A stretch of 64,000 nt of DNA from an uncultured Duncaniella sp. (GTDB lineage Bacteria > Bacteroidota > Bacteroidia > Bacteroidales > Muribaculaceae): the NCBI GenBank assembly GCA_910577335.1, contig CAJTMJ010000005.1, positions 1 to 64,000 of the forward strand, read 5' to 3'. Below are positions 32,458-41,027 of the stretch, piece after piece. Positions within the stretch are counted from its first letter, which is position 1. Every line of letters starts with the position of its first letter. The notes beneath the pieces were generated by a model. The model did no database searches and was not told where the DNA came from. It worked only from the letters and a program-made list of their open reading frames with translations. The translations under genes were made by a program, and so were the position numbers.

Positions 32458-35079
32458 ATGAATCGAATTTTAAATATCCTGTTAATAACATTTGTGATGG
32501 TTTTCGCCGGGGCGGGGACGGTCTCGGCTGCCGTGAAGATAGGGGGGAAGGTGGTCGATGCCGCAAACGGCAAGCCTATCGACAACGCCTTATGCAGTAT
32601 AAGGCGAGGCAAAGGAGCACCCGTAGCCTACACATTCACCGACCGTGAGGGTCGCTTCACATTGCAAGCCAACCCAAAGGACTCGGTATCGTTTTCATTG
32701 ATAGGATATGCCAAACTCACCATGCCGGTGTCGGCTGTCGGCACAAACGCCACTATCAAGCTCTCAGCCGCCGACTTTGCGTTAAAGGAGATTGTGGTCA
32801 AGGCACCACCCATACGTGAGCATGGCGACACGCTGATATATGATGTGGCAAGCTTCAAGTCGCAAAATGACCGATATATCTCCGACGTGCTCAAAAAGCT
32901 CCCCGGCGTTACCGTGGCTGACAACGGAGCAATATCTTACCAAGGTAAAACAATAAACAAATTCTATATCGAAGGTCGTGACCTCTTGGAGGGAAGATAC
33001 ACGCTCGCATCCAACAATCTCGATGTGAACGCAGTGAAAAAGGTGGAGGTGATTGAGCACAACCAGCATGTGAAAAGTCTGCAAGGGCTGGAACCGTCTG
33101 AGCGTGCGGCTATCAATCTTAAGCTTGACAAACAGTTCATGGTGCGCCCCTTCGGAGAGATCAGAGGCGGTGCGGGGAACGGTCCCATTTACGATGCCGG
33201 ACTGCTCGTCACGCTGCTCACCCGCGGACCGCAGGCTCTCATAAACCTGCAAGGGAACAACTACGGCAAGAACTTAGGGAGTGAGGCGGCTGACAAATTC
33301 GACCTGTCAGGTTCATACACATACATCCCTTCCTATACCCCGTTGCTGTCCACACCCTCCATCAGATCAATCAATATCCCCTTGCAACGCTATCTCTTCA
33401 ACCGCTCACGTCTCGGGAGCGTCAACCTCCTGCTCCCCGCCGGGAAAGAGTCGGAACTTAAAATCAACGCCATATACACAGCCGACCGTATGCGCCAGCG
33501 TTACGACATGAGCCGGTCGATAATGCTCGGCGACGGCAACACTCTCAGCCTTTTCGAGAATGCCATGACCCATAAACGCCTTGACAACCTCAAACTGTCA
33601 GGCATATATGAATACAATGCCTCACGGGCATACGTGCGTGATGAATTCGGCTTCCTGTCCGAGCGACAGCGGGGAAGCTCCATGATGATGACACAATCGG
33701 ACTCGGTGGATTACTCTGCGGCAAGCTATCCGAGAGAATTTTACAACAAACTCACCTCCAACATCCGTTTCAACCGCTCGCAGCTCATCAAATTCTCATC
33801 CAACTTCAAAGCCGGGCTATCACCCGAACGCCTTGACGCCATCTTCCCGGCAAAAGCCGACGCAGCCGTGGGTGAGCGTATGCGCATGAAGCGGTTTGCG
33901 ATGAAAAACTATCTCAGCACCTCGTTTTCCATCTTCCGTCACCGCATCGGGCTTGGGGCATACGTGAACTTCGACCGCTACAGCCCGCAATTCACCGTCA
34001 ACTCCAACGGCGTGGAGATCCCTGAAGAGATACTCCCCGCAGCCGACGGTGTGAACAGCCGTATATCCAAAATGGAATATGGAGTGGAGCCGGAGATAGC
34101 TTTCCGCTGGGTGGATGAGAGTCTGGTACTGAGAGTCACACCCGAGGTGAAAGGTTACAATGTTTCAGCCACGGTATCGGACGTGCACCACCACACCGTG
34201 AAATTTCTTCCCTCATTCTCGCTCTTCTATAGGTTCTCGTCACGGCTCGAATCACGGTTGGGTGGCAGACGCAGTTTCAGCTATCAAGGGGAACGACCAT
34301 TTTTCCCCTCGCCGTTCATGACCAATTACCGTAACATCTACATCCCTTCGGGCGGCCTCAACCACACCGAAGGGTATTCAGCATACTACTCGCTCAATTA
34401 CCGCCATTCAGTGAAACTGCTCTTTGCCAATTTCATGGTCATGTACGCCAACCGCAAGAACAATTTTGTAAGCTCGTCATACAATACATCCGACTGGAGC
34501 TGTGTCACCACACGGCAGCTCCCCAACCGTAATTACTCATTTGACATAAACGGCGATGTGTCAAAGTCATTCGCCACGGTAAAGACCACAGTAAAACTGT
34601 CGCAGGCATTCTCGATCATGGGCGCAGACGTGGCGCAACAGAACCTGCTCACACGCAACCATTACACCAATTATATTGCCGATCTGCGTGTCACCAACAG
34701 ATATTTCGGTTGGCTCTATGCTCAGTATGCACTTGTGGGGGCATTTATGCGAAACAGCAGCCCGCTCTTCGGAAGCAGCTCACTGACCAACTGGTTCCAC
34801 ACTTTGGATTTCAGCTTTTTCCCGGTCAGCAAACTCACCATAGACCTGAAAGGTGAGCTAAGCTCGCTCGACAGCTATTCATCAGGACATGACAATTACT
34901 TTTTCTGCGATTTCGGAGCCACATATCAGCTCAAACGAGCCTCATTTTCACTTACCGCCCGCAATCTCTTTGATGTGGCTCACTACTCACTTTCGCAATT
35001 CTCATCCGTAAATGAATCCACAAACACCCTGCCGCTCCGAGGTAGGGAAATCATGGCAACCGTAAAACTGAAATTCTGA
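32458..35079 (+). CDS. CarboxypepD_reg / TonB-receptor-like outer-membrane barrel
   Basis: An outer-membrane protein of 873 residues from the ATG at 32458; an upstream TTG frame extension to 32431 lacks support. It has a signal peptide (MNRILNILLITFVMVFAGAG...A) and a carboxypeptidase regulatory-like domain (about 27-110, GGKVVDAANGKPIDNALCSI). A plug-like domain follows (DVLKKLPGVTVADNGAISYQGKTINKFYIEGRD region, about 140-190), then a long barrel to the C-terminus (ending MATVKLKF). It resembles the TonB-like outer-membrane proteins that accompany GLPGLI genes. No SusD partner is present. Cargo or substrate unknown. Confidence 0.87.
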   Translation: MNRILNILLITFVMVFAGAGTVSAAVKIGGKVVDAANGKPIDNALCSIRRGKGAPVAYTFTDREGRFTLQANPKDSVSFSLIGYAKLTMPVSAVGTNATIKLSAADFALKEIVVKAPPIREHGDTLIYDVASFKSQNDRYISDVLKKLPGVTVADNGAISYQGKTINKFYIEGRDLLEGRYTLASNNLDVNAVKKVEVIEHNQHVKSLQGLEPSERAAINLKLDKQFMVRPFGEIRGGAGNGPIYDAGLLVTLLTRGPQALINLQGNNYGKNLGSEAADKFDLSGSYTYIPSYTPLLSTPSIRSINIPLQRYLFNRSRLGSVNLLLPAGKESELKINAIYTADRMRQRYDMSRSIMLGDGNTLSLFENAMTHKRLDNLKLSGIYEYNASRAYVRDEFGFLSERQRGSSMMMTQSDSVDYSAASYPREFYNKLTSNIRFNRSQLIKFSSNFKAGLSPERLDAIFPAKADAAVGERMRMKRFAMKNYLSTSFSIFRHRIGLGAYVNFDRYSPQFTVNSNGVEIPEEILPAADGVNSRISKMEYGVEPEIAFRWVDESLVLRVTPEVKGYNVSATVSDVHHHTVKFLPSFSLFYRFSSRLESRLGGRRSFSYQGERPFFPSPFMTNYRNIYIPSGGLNHTEGYSAYYSLNYRHSVKLLFANFMVMYANRKNNFVSSSYNTSDWSCVTTRQLPNRNYSFDINGDVSKSFATVKTTVKLSQAFSIMGADVAQQNLLTRNHYTNYIADLRVTNRYFGWLYAQYALVGAFMRNSSPLFGSSSLTNWFHTLDFSFFPVSKLTIDLKGELSSLDSYSSGHDNYFFCDFGATYQLKRASFSLTARNLFDVAHYSLSQFSSVNESTNTLPLRGREIMATVKLKF

Positions 35080-35175
35080 TTATTCAAGGGTGATTTGGCG
35101 GACGATTGTCCCCGATTAATAGACACATTTGAGGTTACAGTTGTGGTCGAAAGCGAAAAAAGTGACAATTCTTCA

Positions 35176-35205
35176 TTGAAAATTATCAATTGATGTGTAT
35201 TTTTG
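35176..35205 (+). promoter_or_regulatory. Promoter just before the AlkD-like gene
   Basis: TTG (35176-35178), 19 bases, TATTTTTG (35198-35205). The ATG at 35213 is only 7 bases later, so the transcript would be leaderless or nearly so. This argues against the GTG at 35195, which lies upstream of the box. Confidence 0.75.
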
Positions 35206-35212
35206 TAGTGTC

Positions 35213-35755
35213 ATGAGTAAATTCAATCAGATTCAAGAGATAAAAAGGCATTTTTTTGCTATGCGCAACGGCATTGTGGCTGACACTATCCGCAAAGCCG
35301 GTTTCGACTATAAAATGATTTTCGGGCTTAACCTTCCACAGATCAAGGAGATTGCCGAAGGATTACCCCACACCGCCGAACTCGCCGAGGAGATGTGGCA
35401 GGACAAACGCACAAGGGAAAGTCTGTTGCTTGCCCCGATGCTTTATCCGGTACAGGAACTTGACCGTGCCACAGCCTTAAAATGGGTAAAAGAGGTCGCT
35501 GTCACCGAGGTTGCCGACATATTATGCCACTCATTATTACGAAAGCACCCTGAGGCATGGGAGATAGCGATGGAATATGTCACCTCCGATGTAGAGATGG
35601 AACGCTACACGGCATTCCGTCTGCTGTTCAACCTCCTTTACAGCCGCCCGGACGACATCAAGCCCTTTGCCGAAGCTGAATACGCTTCCAACTCGCCACT
35701 TACCCGTAGCCTGTGCCGCTCCATGCTCGAAGAGATCAGCTTCCTGTCGGAATAG
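35213..35755 (+). CDS. AlkD-like HEAT-repeat protein
   Basis: A 180-residue all-helical protein of the DNA-alkylation-repair (AlkD) HEAT-repeat superfamily. MSKFNQIQEIKRHFFAMRNG begins it; tandem helix pairs follow (ADTIRKAGFDYKMIFGL, LPQIKEIAEGL, TRESLLLAPML, ATALKWVKEVAV). AlkD homologues remove alkylated bases, but this short Bacteroidetes form lacks an assigned activity and the active-site residues cannot be confirmed by eye. The start is chosen by the promoter placement. It appears monocistronic. Confidence 0.75.
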   Translation: MSKFNQIQEIKRHFFAMRNGIVADTIRKAGFDYKMIFGLNLPQIKEIAEGLPHTAELAEEMWQDKRTRESLLLAPMLYPVQELDRATALKWVKEVAVTEVADILCHSLLRKHPEAWEIAMEYVTSDVEMERYTAFRLLFNLLYSRPDDIKPFAEAEYASNSPLTRSLCRSMLEEISFLSE

Positions 35756-35814
35756 CCGTTTCATAAACTGATTATACGGCATAGTCGGCAAGCAGAAGGT
35801 ATTGCGTTCTATTA

Positions 35815-35846
35815 TTTGCAGATTACGGAGGATTAATGTAACTTTG
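35815..35846 (+). promoter_or_regulatory. Promoter of the TonB-dependent receptor gene
   Basis: TTTG (35815-35818), 20 bases, TAACTTTG (35839-35846): full consensus, with a leader of about 37 bases to the GTG start. Confidence 0.8.
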
Positions 35847-35887
35847 CCGATGATTTTCAATTAAGTAACTATTAATTTTATTACGTT

Positions 35888-38134
35888 GTGAACAAGGTAC
35901 GCACACTCCTCACGTTATTTTTTTTATTATTAGTACAATCCAAGCTATGTGCCGTAACGGTACCACAGGAAAGTTATGATTCGACATTTACCATTGGGGA
36001 GGTGCGAGTCACTGCCATAAAACAGTCACGCTCATTGCTAAGGCAACCGGTAACGGTCACCACTATAAAGCGAGCTGAGATAGAACGTCTAAATGTGTCA
36101 GGGATGAAAGGGGTGTCGGAGATAGCCCCCAACTTCTACATGCCATCCTATGGCTCGCAGATGACATCATCAATCTATGTGAGAGGTATCGGCGCACGTA
36201 TCGACCAGCCCGCAGTGGGATTGAACATCGACAACATCCCGTATCTCAACAAAGACAATTATGACTTTGACATGGCTGACATCGACCGTATCGAGGTGCT
36301 GAGAGGACCCCAATCAACGCTCTACGGACGAAACACTATAGCCGGACTTATAAACATCTACACAATCTCCCCTCTCAAATATCAGGGAGTGAGGGCGATG
36401 GTCGAGGGTGGCACCGGTAGCAATTTCAAGGCATCGCTCGCCGGATATACCAAGCTCAACGACCGTTTAGGTATGTCGCTATCCCTCTATGGTGACTATC
36501 GGCACGGATTTTTCAAAAACCGCTACAACAATTCACGCGCCGACCGTCGTGACAACCAGTCAGTACGCTGGAAAACATTATGGAGAGCAAGCAGCGTTGT
36601 CAACATCGAAAACATCGCCTCGTTCGGACACTCCGTGCAGCATGGCTACCCCTACGCATACGAAAAAACAGGTGAGATAAATTACAACGACACATGTTTC
36701 TATAAGCGCACATCATTCACCGATGGCGTCACCGTCACTTGGACAGCCCCGCATTTCACCCTCGCCTCTATCACCGGCTTCCAGTATCTGAACGACAACA
36801 TGACCCTTGACCAAGACTTCCTCCCGGCAAGCTACTTCACTCTAACCCAGAAGCAGAACGACCGCAGCATCACTCAGGACATAGTGCTCAAAGGTTCGAC
36901 CGGTGGTTACAGCTGGCTCGCAGGTGTGTTCGGCTTCTATAAGCACTCCAACATGGGTGCCCCTGTGACTTTCAAGGAGGACGGTATCGAGAACCTCATA
37001 TTAGGACATGCCAATTCAGTCATACCACCATTTATGAGGCTCAAATGCGATGACGACGCCTTTATTCTCGGCAGTGATTTCCGACAGCCGGTGAAGGGCG
37101 CGGCAATATATCACCAAAGCTCATACGACTGGCGCAAATTCACTTTCGCCTTGGGTATGCGTCTTGACTACGAACACACTGTCCTGTCATACCGCAGTCA
37201 CTGCAACACATCGATGACAATGTGGAACATAGCCAACCCGGCTAATCCCAAGCCGATGAAGACACAGGAGATAAACATCGACGACTACGGACGGCTCAAG
37301 CAGTCATTTACCCAGTTCTTGCCGAAACTCAGCGTGACTTACAATCTCAAAAACTCGGCTGTGTTTCTCTCAGTAGCCAAAGGATACAAATCTGGCGGTT
37401 ACAACACACAGATGTTCAGCACATTCCTCCAGCAGCGCATGATGGAAGAGATGGGGCAAGACGGCGGTGGCTACAGCGTGGACGATTACGTATCCTACAA
37501 GCCCGAGATAAGCTGGAACTACGAGCTTGGCGGACACATAACCTGCGATGAAGGGAGAGTCTATTCTACCTTTGCGGCATTTTTCATCGACTGCCGTGAC
37601 CAGCAGGTGACCATGTATCCCGAAGGGACAGTGACCGGACGAGTGATGGCAAACGCCGGCAAGACCCGCAGCCTTGGCGCCGAGCTGACCCTTCGCTATA
37701 CACCCACCCCTCGCTGGATTTTCAACTTAGCCTACGGATATACTCATGCCACCTTCCGTCACTTCAAGGATGCGCAAGGCGACTATTCGGGAAACCGTGT
37801 GCCCTACGCTCCTGAAAATACCCTGTTTGTAAGCGGAGGTTACCGACTTCCGGTCAAAGGCTGCTCATGGCTTGACGCCATCAGCTTCGACCTCAACTGC
37901 CGTGGTGTGGGAAGCATATATTGGGACGAGGAAAATGAATTCCGTCAGCCTTTCTATGCCGAGATGGGTGCGTCAGTCCGATTCGAATACCGGAATTTCT
38001 CATTGGATATCTGGGGAAAGAACCTTACCGACACCAAGTTTGACACCTTCCGCTATGAATCCATCGGAAATTCATTCTTCCAGCGTGGCGACCCGGCAAG
38101 AGGTGGCGTGACATTGAGATTGGCGTTTAATTAA
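35888..38134 (+). CDS. TonB-dependent receptor
   Basis: A 748-residue outer-membrane receptor, probably for an iron chelate or other nutrient. The start is GTG, since no ATG lies before the signal peptide (NKVRTLLTLFFLLLVQSKLCA). A plug domain runs from about 35 to 155 (TVTTIKRAEIERLNVSGMKG, YVRGIGARIDQPAVGLNID, RIEVLRGPQSTLYGRNTIAG). The 22-stranded-type barrel follows, with AVFLSVAKGYKSGGYNTQ and the typical end FFQRGDPARGGVTLRLAFN, which has the terminal aromatic residue. There is no CarboxypepD_reg domain and no SusD, unlike glycan importers. Ligand unknown. Confidence 0.93.
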   Translation: MNKVRTLLTLFFLLLVQSKLCAVTVPQESYDSTFTIGEVRVTAIKQSRSLLRQPVTVTTIKRAEIERLNVSGMKGVSEIAPNFYMPSYGSQMTSSIYVRGIGARIDQPAVGLNIDNIPYLNKDNYDFDMADIDRIEVLRGPQSTLYGRNTIAGLINIYTISPLKYQGVRAMVEGGTGSNFKASLAGYTKLNDRLGMSLSLYGDYRHGFFKNRYNNSRADRRDNQSVRWKTLWRASSVVNIENIASFGHSVQHGYPYAYEKTGEINYNDTCFYKRTSFTDGVTVTWTAPHFTLASITGFQYLNDNMTLDQDFLPASYFTLTQKQNDRSITQDIVLKGSTGGYSWLAGVFGFYKHSNMGAPVTFKEDGIENLILGHANSVIPPFMRLKCDDDAFILGSDFRQPVKGAAIYHQSSYDWRKFTFALGMRLDYEHTVLSYRSHCNTSMTMWNIANPANPKPMKTQEINIDDYGRLKQSFTQFLPKLSVTYNLKNSAVFLSVAKGYKSGGYNTQMFSTFLQQRMMEEMGQDGGGYSVDDYVSYKPEISWNYELGGHITCDEGRVYSTFAAFFIDCRDQQVTMYPEGTVTGRVMANAGKTRSLGAELTLRYTPTPRWIFNLAYGYTHATFRHFKDAQGDYSGNRVPYAPENTLFVSGGYRLPVKGCSWLDAISFDLNCRGVGSIYWDEENEFRQPFYAEMGASVRFEYRNFSLDIWGKNLTDTKFDTFRYESIGNSFFQRGDPARGGVTLRLAFN

Positions 38135-38293
38135 CACTTATTTCATACCAACAAATATAATTTAACACAATATTCAATCAATCAGTCCGTTATAATAGAG
38201 ATGCCTGAATTATGTGAAATTTATTGCATACTCATGCAGTCTTTTGCCAATTATTGAATCATATTATAAGACGAAATAAACATCAATTTAATT

Positions 38294-39202
38294 ATGAAGA
38301 AATACTTCTTAACCTTCTGCGCACTTCTTGCAACTGCGCTCACATTTACCTCATGTCTCAGTACCTCCAATTCTGAGAATGTATACACCGCCACCCTTGG
38401 CAGCGCGGAATGTTTCGCACGTGTATATGACATGGAAACACAGGAGACCATCACCACACAGGGTGCTTCTTATTCTTTCAAATTCAACTTCACCGACGGA
38501 ACCATTCAGCCTGAGATCGCCAATCTTCAGCTTGCGCCCAATTTCGGTGGTCTTACTTTCAAACTCCCCCCGATGACCTTGGTTCTCGACACTAAGAAAG
38601 GCTTCTACACCTGCAGCGGTCAGAACCTCACTCCCGTCAACGCACAAGGCACATACGTGTTCGACAAATTCTCATTCAAGTCAATACCCAACCGTGCATA
38701 TAACAATCTGGCGCAGCCTGTATATTGCGTTGAGTTCACTTTGAACAACCGCTATCAGGTATCGGTATATCAGAAGAACAACTTCTATTTCGGCACCACT
38801 AAAGCAATGTCTGAAGACGGCAGCTCAAACGAATCAAACGAGGATGTTGCCTACAACGTGTCTATCGACCCCAATACAAATAAGGCAGTGCTCCGTGTCT
38901 ACAACGGCAAATTCGCTCCCACTATGGGTCCGGAGACATTCGGTGTAAAAGATCTTCCCGTTGAATTCTCAAGAAACGGATTTTTGATCCGCACCGACAA
39001 GGCATATTCAATATATGACACAAGCAACAAGGATGTTGAAGGCTGGTCAATGAACAACCTCATCATCAGCGCTGTAAACGGCACCGGTGCCAACGTGTCA
39101 TTCAAATGTGTGCTTGGCGAGAAAGGCACATACATTGTCAACGCATCTCTTGAATACCTTATCTATAAAGAGAACAACAACACCAACAAGCCCAAAAACT
39201 AA
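38294..39202 (+). CDS. Lipoprotein of unknown function
   Basis: Not recognised with confidence. The 302-residue protein has a signal peptide with lipobox TFTSC (Cys 21), then a beta-rich sequence (alternating hydrophobic and polar residues, many Asn/Thr/Ser). It has no catalytic motif that I can see. It may belong to one of the DUF lipoprotein families of Bacteroidales. It is monocistronic with a strong terminator and follows the TonB receptor gene by 159 AT-rich bases in which no promoter consensus was found. Confidence 0.7.
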   Translation: MKKYFLTFCALLATALTFTSCLSTSNSENVYTATLGSAECFARVYDMETQETITTQGASYSFKFNFTDGTIQPEIANLQLAPNFGGLTFKLPPMTLVLDTKKGFYTCSGQNLTPVNAQGTYVFDKFSFKSIPNRAYNNLAQPVYCVEFTLNNRYQVSVYQKNNFYFGTTKAMSEDGSSNESNEDVAYNVSIDPNTNKAVLRVYNGKFAPTMGPETFGVKDLPVEFSRNGFLIRTDKAYSIYDTSNKDVEGWSMNNLIISAVNGTGANVSFKCVLGEKGTYIVNASLEYLIYKENNNTNKPKN

Positions 39203-39224
39203 TATTCGGGTTTGACATAACCAC

Positions 39225-39278
39225 AAGAAGACCCCCCTCTATCACTCCACTTTAAGGAGGATAAAGGGGGTTCTTCTT
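39225..39278 (+). terminator. Terminator after the lipoprotein gene
   Basis: Left arm AAGAAGACCCCC (from 39225) pairs with GGGGGTTCTTCTT (39266-39278), with one bulged base and an inner CTCC/GGAG stem. The right arm is itself T-rich. Confidence 0.75.
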
Positions 39279-39294
39279 ATGCTATTAGCTTATC

Positions 39295-39326
39295 TGAACT
39301 TTCCATAGAAAGCTTAAATCAGTTCT
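39295..39326. repeat. Decayed 42-bp hairpin of the same repeat family
   Basis: The right part (AAAGCTTAAATCAGTTC, ending at 39325) matches the element's terminal repeat at 16 of 17 positions. The left arm looks like the same sequence with about 10 bases deleted (TGAA followed directly by CTTTC). It lies 2 bases from the stop codon of the HD-domain gene, again between convergent genes. Confidence 0.6.
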
Positions 39327-39327
39327 A

Positions 39328-39948
39328 TTATCCTTTCTGTCCGTCACGTTCGAGTATCTGCGCCGCAAGCGTATCGGCAGAATGTACGAGTGCCACAAGT
39401 GGCGACTGACGTTGAGCCTCACGGTACGACTTATCCTCCTCTATGCTGTTGCGGTCAACATCCCATGCGCCCATGTGCCAGCGTATGGCAAGTATCTCCT
39501 CATCTTCAAGGTCAAGCCCCATGCGCAGAAGCATCACCACCGACTTCTCGCCATGCCCTATGGGAAGCCCTGAGTAGTCCACCTCGTATTCCTCGACTTC
39601 TTCCCAGATACCTATCTCATTTTTACGTTTCCGGATCACACGGCGATAGATGTTCGACTTGCATGTGTCGTGCAGTAGCGTGGCAAGTATCACCGAATTA
39701 ACCGGGAGCTGCTTCTCCATCTCGGGTCGAAGCTTGATGACACCTTCCCTGAGTGTCATCGCCATGTCATAGACATTCAACGAATGTTCCAACAGACCTC
39801 CGGGATGATTGAAATGATTGCGTGCCGATGCCGGTGCCTCGAAAAATCCGAACGACTCAAGGTCTTCGATCACATATTCAACATTTTCTCGTTCGGTCTG
39901 ACGCAAAAGCGAGCAAAACCGTTCACGTTTTTCTTTAATATTTTCCAT
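39328..39948 (-). CDS. HD-domain hydrolase
   Basis: A 206-residue cytoplasmic metal-dependent phosphohydrolase of the HD superfamily. Metal-binding residues are visible: FNHPGGLLEHSL (near 42), LLHDTCK (near 90), PIGHGEKSV (near 131), RWHMGAW (near 153) and VHSADTLA (near 187). HD proteins of this size act on nucleotides or nucleotide-like second messengers; the substrate is not readable. It is 26 bases after the OM-protein gene on the same strand, so the two may be co-transcribed. Confidence 0.85.
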   Translation of the reverse strand: MENIKEKRERFCSLLRQTERENVEYVIEDLESFGFFEAPASARNHFNHPGGLLEHSLNVYDMAMTLREGVIKLRPEMEKQLPVNSVILATLLHDTCKSNIYRRVIRKRKNEIGIWEEVEEYEVDYSGLPIGHGEKSVVMLLRMGLDLEDEEILAIRWHMGAWDVDRNSIEEDKSYREAQRQSPLVALVHSADTLAAQILERDGQKG

Positions 39949-39974
39949 TGCTTATATCTAACTAATTCTAATCG

Positions 39975-40871
39975 TCATAATGTGATATTGGTTCCTATCC
40001 TTACCATAAACGCAGGATTGAAATGCATCTTATCATCACTGTGAAACAGTTTATAGAAATTTTTGAATTTACGGTCGGCAAGACGTGACGAGCGTTTCCA
40101 CACGGCACCCACACCTCCGAAAAATGAGAAATGATTATTGAATTTATAATCAAACTCCAAGTGCGAGCGAATCAGAGTCGTGGTGTATATCTTCCACTTC
40201 CCCTCCTTTCGGAACACCGCCGACATACCGTCCATATCCAGTGCGGTCAGCGATGTGGCGAGACGCTCGTTCCATTTACGCTTTACAGTGATCTTCAAGC
40301 CGGTCACCATCGACACATCTATCTGGTAGTCACCTTTCAGCGACCAGTTGACATACACCATCGGAAGTATCGCAGGGAAACCGAATGAATTGGTAAGACC
40401 TCCGCCTATACCCAAGTCAAAATTGTCACGAACCTTATAGACAGCCACTGCGCCTCCGTTTGCAAGTAGCGACTTAAACACTATATGGTTAGGTCGCGAG
40501 TATATACCCACGCCAAGTGAAGCCATCAGTTTCCAACGCTCGCTCAGCGGACGTATATGAGTGAGGTTAAGGCTCATATTCAACATTCTGTCAGGCACAT
40601 ACACCCCCGCCAAACCTGTATTGTTGAGATTGGCATACTTGCTTGACAGTGTTATAGCCCACATTCTCACTATCTGGCGGTTATCGTCAAGCTCATATTT
40701 AAACGGCAGATTGGCTATGGCTGAAACCCTTGCCATCGAACCGTTTCCGTGGTCATTTCCGTCACAATCTATGAGTGACGAGGGTGCCACGTAATCAGAG
40801 GAAACCTGAACCTGAGCATACGCCGATACCGCACAAATAATAAGCAGTGTATATGATAGAAATCGCTTCAT
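39975..40871 (-). CDS. Outer-membrane beta-barrel protein, DUF6268-like
   Basis: A 298-residue exported protein with a signal peptide (cleavage near AYAQ) and alternating amphipathic strands typical of a small outer-membrane barrel (for example WKLMASLGVGIYSR, HFSFFGGVGAVWKR). The protein ends in a short strand with RIGTNITL. It resembles the DUF6268 family of Bacteroidetes proteins; function unknown. The HD-domain gene follows 26 bases later. A candidate -7 box (TAAATTTG on the minus strand, 40962-40969) lies about 90 bases upstream, and a partial repeat end (40876-40892) is in the leader. Confidence 0.72.
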   Translation of the reverse strand: MKRFLSYTLLIICAVSAYAQVQVSSDYVAPSSLIDCDGNDHGNGSMARVSAIANLPFKYELDDNRQIVRMWAITLSSKYANLNNTGLAGVYVPDRMLNMSLNLTHIRPLSERWKLMASLGVGIYSRPNHIVFKSLLANGGAVAVYKVRDNFDLGIGGGLTNSFGFPAILPMVYVNWSLKGDYQIDVSMVTGLKITVKRKWNERLATSLTALDMDGMSAVFRKEGKWKIYTTTLIRSHLEFDYKFNNHFSFFGGVGAVWKRSSRLADRKFKNFYKLFHSDDKMHFNPAFMVRIGTNITL

Positions 40872-40875
40872 GTGT

Positions 40876-40892
40876 TGAACTGATAAAAACTT
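40876..40892. repeat. Isolated partial end of the 194-bp element family
   Basis: TGAACTGATAAAAACTT agrees with the element's outer end at 15 of 17 positions, but no opposing arm was found. It lies 5 bases upstream of the OM-protein start codon. It may be a relic or a chance match. Confidence 0.35.
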
Positions 40893-40961
40893 CTACTTAG
40901 CTCAACGTGATTTCCTGCATATAAGTTTAACCTTGTCCGACAATTCAGTCAATTTTGTCTG

Positions 40962-40999
40962 CAAATTTACGGAGATTTGGCAGAATCTATGTAAATTTG
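40962..40999. promoter_or_regulatory. Divergent -7 boxes for the OM-protein gene and nadB
   Basis: TAAATTTG occurs on the minus strand at 40962-40969 (towards the OM-protein gene) and on the plus strand at 40992-40999 (towards nadB, 29 bases before its ATG). Clear -33 elements at normal spacing were not seen. Confidence 0.55.
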
Positions 41000-41027
41000 C
41001 AAACAAATATCTGATTTTTCCGAAGTC

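Noticed and set aside
35888..38134. SusC-type glycan importer
   Set aside because: The receptor lacks the CarboxypepD_reg domain and no SusD-like lipoprotein follows; the downstream lipoprotein has no SusD features.
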